Shown one piece after another: positions 8,996-12,107 of a stretch of 12,107 nucleotides of DNA. The notes under the pieces are model-generated. The model was not told the DNA's origin. It saw only the letters and a program-made list of their open reading frames with translations, and searched no databases. Source of the stretch: Euperipatoides rowelli (lineage: Eukaryota; Onychophora; Udeonychophora; Euonychophora; Peripatopsidae); assembly GCA_003024985.2 (NCBI GenBank), contig PXIH01S0004666.1, one strand, 5' to 3'. Each line of letters opens with the position of its first letter. Positions within the stretch are counted from its first letter, which is position 1. A program made the translations under genes and the position numbers.

Positions 8996-9965
8996 AAGTT
9001 ATTAGATGCAAGCAACAGAACTATGAAGTGTTTAACCTAATTACATTAAAATCAATTATTTCATCAAAATTAAAATTTTAAATAAATAAAATTCTAACTA
9101 GAAGAAAATAACATTCATCTACAATAACTAAGGCAGAGTTACTGTATTAGTGTAATCTAAAATACTGATTAGTTAATTAAATTTCATCAAAATTCTAAAA
9201 TGATGATTTAAAAAAAAATGTAATACCAAATTTGGATTATTTTTTTTTTTGGATGTTTTCCAAAAGAAAATACTGTATAGAGAGATTTGTTACACTGAAA
9301 TACTATAATTTCATTACGGTACCAGTAATAGGGACTGCAGAATCAAAGCATAATAAAGGCTTTAACTAGGTTACTATTTTGTAAGAACTTTTAGCATTTT
9401 TTATCTAATGGTGATTCAAATTAGTGTTATCAGACTTTTCTCAATTTTGTATTAAATTTAGAAAAAAAAAACAATCCTTCTAAAATTCATTTTTATTTCC
9501 CCTCAAAATTTATTATTAACTCTTTTTTTTTTTTTACAATGAATTTTATTAAAAGTATGATTGCAATTGAGAGATGAATAATTATTCAATAAACTATTAC
9601 ACACAATTTTTAATCCCTATCTTAAAAGTCAATTCTATAATTTTGACCATTTATTAAAACTTGCAGCTTTATAAATGCCATCAATTAATAAAAATCATTA
9701 ACACTTTGATCAAGCCAACTAGAGCCTTAAAAAAGTTCATTAATTTAAAATTTCATTTTCAAAATTTGATTTTTGATGCACATGCATTATCATTAACACA
9801 ATTTGACTTTAGGTCTATTTAATTGTAGTTTTCTTTAATAAAAAAAGAAAGTATAACTGAAAAAAAAAAAATGCAGATTTATTTTCATCAATATTTTCAT
9901 TATTCGTTAATCAATAATATTGTAAATGATTTAAGCTGTAAAGAAATGACAGCCTTACTTCTTAC

Positions 9966-10127
9966 CCAGGAAAAAAGCTAATATAAGAGAAGGTGAAATT
10001 AACTGTTCAATCACAATTTTCTTAGTCACAATTTTTCCAGTATTGCCAGGATAAACTCGATCTAAATACTTGTACCAGACATGAAATGTTGGTCCAAACA
10101 AGACCAAGCCAATGAAGGCCATTCGTC
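9966..10127 (-). CDS. Mpv17/PMP22-family exon, copy A (internal exon)
   Basis: This is an internal exon of an Mpv17/PMP22-family membrane protein, homologous to the exon at 3956-4117. Seen directly: the acceptor TTCATTTACCCTAG ends at 10128, the donor GTAAG starts at 9965, and the 162-nt exon is phase 1 at both ends. The 53 whole codons read RMAFIGLVLFGP, then HVWYKYLDR, YPGNTGKIV, TKKIVIEQLI and SPSLILAFFL. The family's GP..H.WY..LDR..P and KK...(D/E)QL(I) signatures are intact and there is no frame break, so it appears to be under protein-level constraint. Compared with copy B it has one extra residue before GP and one fewer near the end, so total length is unchanged. The family's usual acidic D before QL is E here. 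The protein's start and C-terminus are not identified in the window. Confidence 0.85.
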
Positions 10128-10937
10128 CTAGGGTAAATGAAAAAGTAAATCAATTAAGGAATGTAAAAAATGCAAAATGAGGAGAAATTAATAATGAAGT
10201 TTAAATTTGTCTCAGGTGGCACATTTTGGCCTAATTTTATAATTTTAATATAAAACTTTATTAAAAAAATAACACAAGATTAAATTAATCTAGTTGTTAG
10301 TAGATTTATTTTAGAAATGGTTTCTGTAAAAATATGTGGAGAAACCAATTAAGGATCGTTGAATCTGAGCTTGAAAAACTGGGAATCTAAGCTAGTCCTT
10401 TGAATTAATTAAAGCTAGAAAATGTTTGGGCATTTTTGTTTCTTTGTTCTGATCATATAGTTTATTTTTAAATGTTTACTTTATCATTTAGAAACATAGA
10501 ACAGATAGGTACAGACAAATAATAGGCCTATGTAAATTTACTTTGTGCTGAAGTTTAATAAATTATTTTTAAAAATATATTACATGAATAAATAAAAAAA
10601 AAAAACAAGGGTTAGTGATTAAATTGAGATTCTGAAAATGGAAGAGAAAATCATTAAATTGACCAATTTTACTTAGTCTAATCACAGGTATTATGCTACA
10701 CAAATAAACAATTTTGGCATGGGCCTTAAAGTTCAAGTGTCCATAGCAACTTAAACTAAAAAAATACACTTTTTTTTTTTTTTTGCAGTTAAGCATTTAA
10801 AACAGATTTTTAAGCATGTCAAAAAGTAAAAAGTGTCTTGTAGATTCTCAACAGAGTACATGTGTGTACCTGTGTAATTTGTTACCAGGATAACTGCCAA
10901 ACTGTTAGAATTAAACTAATTTTAGTATAACACTTAC
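10128..10937 (-). other. Presumed intron upstream of copy A
   Basis: This is AT-rich, stop-dense DNA between the copy A acceptor and the candidate microexon. The 75-codon minus-strand open frame at 10569-10796 is rich in F, L and K, overlaps A/T runs and has no recognisable domain. I see no RNA gene or mobile element. Confidence 0.45.
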
Positions 10938-10964
10938 CTCCATAAGCCATTACCGGTATAGGTT
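10938..10964 (-). CDS. Candidate 27-nt microexon upstream of copy A
   Basis: On the minus strand a strong acceptor (ATTTCCTTTTCCCCAG, AG at 10966-10965) and a consensus donor (GAG then GTAAGTG, GT at 10937-10936) bracket 27 nt. Spliced to copy A in the required phase it reads PIPVMAYG, then a Gly codon across the junction, then RMAFIGLVL. The frame also stays open upstream to about 11013, so a longer exon using another acceptor, such as TTCTAATTTAG ending at 11003, is possible. Residues before RM.. are poorly conserved in this family, so the peptide neither confirms nor excludes the call. The TACCGGTA inside it recurs elsewhere in the window as a non-coding word, which lowers confidence. Confidence 0.35.
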
Positions 10965-11249
10965 CTGGGGAAAAGGAAATGGTAGCACTTTCAGTGGTTC
11001 TAAATTAGAAGTATCTCTGTAAAATGGGTAACTGTTACATCATTGGGTCTTTTAAACCAAATTGTAACTTTTGTCAGTTTCAGAGGCCACTACTACCATT
11101 TTTGAGGTGTGCCCTTCATGACCTACCTTAAATTAGAAGTAACTATACATGTTTTGGTACTGTGTATGTGACATAGGAATAGGAAAGCATGAAGCAACTG
11201 TTGTTGGTTTAAATAGGCTAAGCACCATAAGGTAGGCTATTAGGGGAAA
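10965..11249. other. Non-coding stretch, nothing recognised
   Basis: This is slightly less AT-rich than the rest of the window. I find no exon, RNA gene or repeat beyond the possible extended form of the microexon at its left end. Confidence 0.4.
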
Positions 11250-11440
11250 TCGGGGCACATTTGAACAAAAAAAAAAAAAATTTTTTATGAAAAAACAAGT
11301 TTAAACATTTTAAATTCATTATTTTTTCATTGGTATATCATAAACAACATTTTTAGAGAACAATCAGAATGAAAAATAAACATTGAAGGTTACTGAAAAT
11401 TACGTTTTTAAAAGATGATTCATTTGTTCAAATCTACCCC
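11250..11440. mobile_element. MITE-like element 1
   Basis: It begins TCGGGGCACATTTGAACA (11250-11267) and ends TGTTCAAATCTACCCC (11425-11440), which is the inverted counterpart of that start. About 190 bp, AT-rich inside, no open frame. The ends share the form GGGG(C/T)A(C/G)ATTTGAAC with element 2. Six bases (AGTAAC) separate the two elements. I do not recognise the family. The pattern fits a non-autonomous DNA transposon whose target-site duplication I could not define. Confidence 0.5.
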
Positions 11441-11461
11441 AGTAACGGGGTAGATTTGAAC
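11426..11461. repeat. Perfect inverted repeat, 15-bp arms
   Basis: GTTCAAATCTACCCC (11426-11440) and GGGGTAGATTTGAAC (11447-11461) are perfect reverse complements around AGTAAC. It is the cleanest hairpin in the window. The arms have the same form as the outer ends at 11250 and 11921, so it is best read as two element ends facing each other rather than as a regulatory hairpin. Confidence 0.9.
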
Positions 11462-11921
11462 TGATACAGTTCTGGCGGTCCCATGTCTATATCTGGAAGC
11501 TTCATTCTTATTTCTGGGTCTATAGTTGACATCCTCTTTTTGTGGGGAAAAAATGTCCATGTATCAAATTTCCTCCACATAAACCTCACTTTAAAACCTT
11601 CTCACAAATTTCTTCAACTTGCTCTACAAAAAAATATTTAATTTTTTTTTGTGGTGAAGGATACGAGAATGAAATTATTTAGCTGACTCTATTATCATCA
11701 TTGGAAGTATTAAGATGCCTTGTTTCTAGTCATTGAAGAAATTATATTCTTTTATGTCTTCAATATACCACATTTCTGTATTTCAAACTAAGAAATACAG
11801 AAATCAATAAGATTAATCTAGATTTGAAATATGTAAAAAATTTAGGCTTATACTTCAAAATCTCATTTAAATTCAATATTTAACATGTTCAAATGTGTCT
11901 ACTGTTCAAATGTTCCCCCGA
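11447..11921. mobile_element. MITE-like element 2
   Basis: It begins GGGGTAGATTTGAAC (11447-11461) and ends TGTTCAAATGTTCCCCCGA (11903-11921), an imperfect inverted match. A second subterminal GTTCAAATGTGTCTAC lies at 11887-11902. About 475 bp, no transposase frame. It contains a 13-bp-arm hairpin at 11772-11804. An alternative reading is one larger element, 11250-11921, with outer ends TCGGGG.ACATTTGAACA and an internal palindrome. Confidence 0.5.
11772..11804. repeat. Perfect hairpin, 13-bp arms
   Basis: ATTTCTGTATTTC (11772-11784) and GAAATACAGAAAT (11792-11804) are perfect reverse complements around a 7-base loop. It lies inside MITE-like element 2. Confidence 0.85.
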
Positions 11922-12107
11922 CATAACGTGTCTTTACTTGGGCGATTCCACATAAAGTGGTCCTGAGTGACTAAAAATTCAAAATTGTCCTAGAATCAAA
12001 AATAAAACAGATTCTGAATCCTCAGAGTGTGCTCTTTCTAATTGTGCTAATGGTTTTTGTACTTTTCAATGAAAATTAACAAAAATTTAACAAAAAGTAA
12101 AATACGT

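Larger units (their letters stand above)
4118..9965 (-). other. Non-coding spacer between the two homologous exons (intron or intron plus intergenic)
   Basis: This 5,848-bp stretch separates copy A from copy B. If both belong to one gene, all of it is intron. If they are tandem paralogues, it should contain the 3' exons of the first gene and the 5' exons of the second. I searched the minus strand for the family's C-terminal signature (WP..Q..NF..VP) and saw no convincing exon. Apart from the transposon-like piece at 4756-5202 and the hairpins listed separately, it is AT-rich, stop-dense DNA with long A and T runs. Confidence 0.5.

Noticed and set aside
11426-11440. GTTCAAATC resembling a tRNA T-arm
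   Set aside because: There is no acceptor stem, D-arm or anticodon arm at the right distance. The word is one arm of the perfect inverted repeat at 11426-11461.
1-12107. CRISPR array, operons, ribosome binding sites or phage genes
   Set aside because: There are no regularly spaced direct repeats with unique spacers and no dense coding. The only repeat array is a contiguous minisatellite, and the exon structure is eukaryotic.

Overview
The window looks like AT-rich animal nuclear DNA (roughly 70% A+T by eye). It is almost entirely non-coding: long A/T runs, stop-rich in all frames, no bacterial gene organisation, and exon islands bounded by canonical AG/GT splice signals. The species cannot be read from the sequence. 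An invertebrate metazoan is my inference from the AT richness, the large introns and a recognisable Mpv17/PMP22-family protein segment.

The secure coding content is two exons on the minus strand, 9966-10127 (copy A, upstream in transcription) and 3956-4117 (copy B, downstream). Both are exactly 162 nt, both start and end in phase 1, and both encode the same segment of an Mpv17/PMP22 membrane protein (RM..GLVL..GP..HVWY..LDR..P....KIV.KKI...QLI). About half of the residues are identical. They are an old duplicate of one exon, either mutually exclusive alternative exons of one gene or the visible parts of two tandem paralogues. I could not find the family's C-terminal exons (WP..Q..NF..VP type) between or downstream of them, nor a first exon. 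A 27-nt candidate microexon at 10938-10964, or a longer form of it, would join copy A in frame, but it is uncertain.

The rest is repeat and spacer DNA. Positions 1-3600 hold an unusual number of inverted repeats: two adjacent long foldbacks (847-1014 and 1072-1371), a run of back-to-back short hairpins (1634-1833), and a decayed foldback at 3218-3589. Positions 4756-5202 look like a short degenerate DNA transposon containing a 52-54 bp tandem array. The 5.85 kb between the two exons (4118-9965) is otherwise AT-rich spacer with scattered hairpins. Positions 11250-11921 hold two abutting MITE-like elements with ends of the type GGGG(C/T)A(C/G)ATTTGAAC. The other open frames of 60-100 codons show no recognisable protein and are judged to be chance.
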